64,000 bases of DNA from Sphingobium trunci. GTDB lineage: Bacteria; Pseudomonadota; Alphaproteobacteria; Sphingomonadales; Sphingomonadaceae. How positions within the stretch are numbered: position 1 is the first letter of the stretch; each line of letters opens with the position of its first letter. The notes beneath the pieces were generated by a model that worked only from the letters and a program-made list of their open reading frames with translations, had not been told where the DNA came from and did not search any database. Of this stretch, positions 63,825 to 64,000 are shown one piece after another. The stretch spans positions 52,550 to 116,549 of the forward strand of contig NZ_JAKUJY010000013.1 in NCBI RefSeq assembly GCF_022664535.1. The letters are read 5' to 3'. Both the position numbers and the translations under genes were made by a program.

Positions 63825-64000
63825 ATGGGAAAACTGACGGCCAATGAGGTGAAGGCTTTTCTGAACAAGCCCGGCACCTATCAGGATGGTGACGGCCTCT
63901 TCCTGAAAGTTGACCGGCGTGGTGGGGCGTCTTGGCTCGTCCGCATCCAGCATCAAGGAAAACGGCGCGATTACACCATTGGCACCGCCAAACTGGTGAG
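63825..64000 (+). CDS. Tyrosine integrase, 5' part (cut by window end)
   Basis: First 58 codons of a P4-type integrase with a DUF4102 domain: MGKLTANEVKAFLNKPGTYQ, DGDGLFLKVDRRGGASWLVR, then IQHQGKRRDYTIGTAKLV. GAGGTGAGG precedes the ATG. The reading frame is intact as far as seen, unlike the relative at 6.5 kb. Its position after tRNA-Ser(GGA) says that an integrated element probably continues beyond the window. Related to, but clearly diverged from, the first integrase. Confidence 0.88.
   Translation, partial: MGKLTANEVKAFLNKPGTYQDGDGLFLKVDRRGGASWLVRIQHQGKRRDYTIGTAKLV

Overview
The window reads as chromosome of a GC-rich alphaproteobacterium of the Sphingomonadaceae (Sphingobium/Sphingomonas/Novosphingobium type). 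This rests on two large TonB-dependent receptors, a complete-looking oxidative (non-phosphorylating) L-arabinose set, an acvB-mprF lipid operon, alphaproteobacterial-type rpoZ and hspQ, and dense GC-rich coding with mirrored spurious frames. No species-level claim is possible from the sequence alone.

Layout. 1-6.2 kb: a TonB-dependent receptor, an oligopeptide-type (OPT) transporter, a secreted SGNH/GDSL hydrolase and hspQ. 6.27-16.7 kb: an accessory region starting at tRNA-Ser(CGA). It holds a decayed, truncated tyrosine integrase, a hairpin at the truncation point, a giant NSGTI-repeat autotransporter, a b561/LuxR-like/MgtC-DUF4010 operon and the C-terminal stump of an HNH nuclease gene. 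17-23 kb: an exported alpha/beta hydrolase, an Old Yellow Enzyme, and a molybdenum hydroxylase (iorA-iorB) with a diheme cytochrome. 23-30.7 kb: a LysR-controlled uptake and CoA-activation cluster (LysR, CoA transferase, CoA ligase, MFS, TonB receptor). Its two outward promoters carry nearly the same 45-bp control block. 30.8-43 kb: arabinan/arabinose utilisation (semialdehyde dehydrogenase, (alpha/alpha)6 glycosidase, GH51 arabinofuranosidase, AraD1-type dehydratase, GntR, sugar MFS, exported mutarotase, lactonase, LacI), with two sets of putative operators. 43-49.3 kb: a two-component system with PDZ and His-rich partner proteins, and a fused GH18/deacetylase/glycosyltransferase. 49.5-60.2 kb: envelope lipid remodelling (small protein, nitroreductase, ECF sigma/anti-sigma, GT4, two VirJ-type proteins, DUF2147, acvB, mprF, rpoZ, phospholipase D-type synthase). 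60.2-63.4 kb: TauE/SafE permease, alanine dehydrogenase, cyclophilin. 63.56 kb-end: tRNA-Ser(GGA) and the start of a second tyrosine integrase, so another integrated element probably begins at the right edge.

How the parts work together. The arabinose block could take extracellular or periplasmic arabinan to 2-oxoglutarate: GH51 and its partner release arabinose, the mutarotase and MFS feed it in, the lactonase and AraD1 process the oxidised sugar, and the ALDH makes 2-oxoglutarate. The sugar dehydrogenase and arabonate dehydratase are not in this window. The LysR block looks like a self-contained system for importing an unidentified carboxylic acid across both membranes and making its CoA ester. 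The acvB-mprF block, facing a GT4/ECF-sigma operon, looks like a regulated membrane-lipid surface-charge module.

All functions are assigned by reading motifs. No database search or structure prediction was run.
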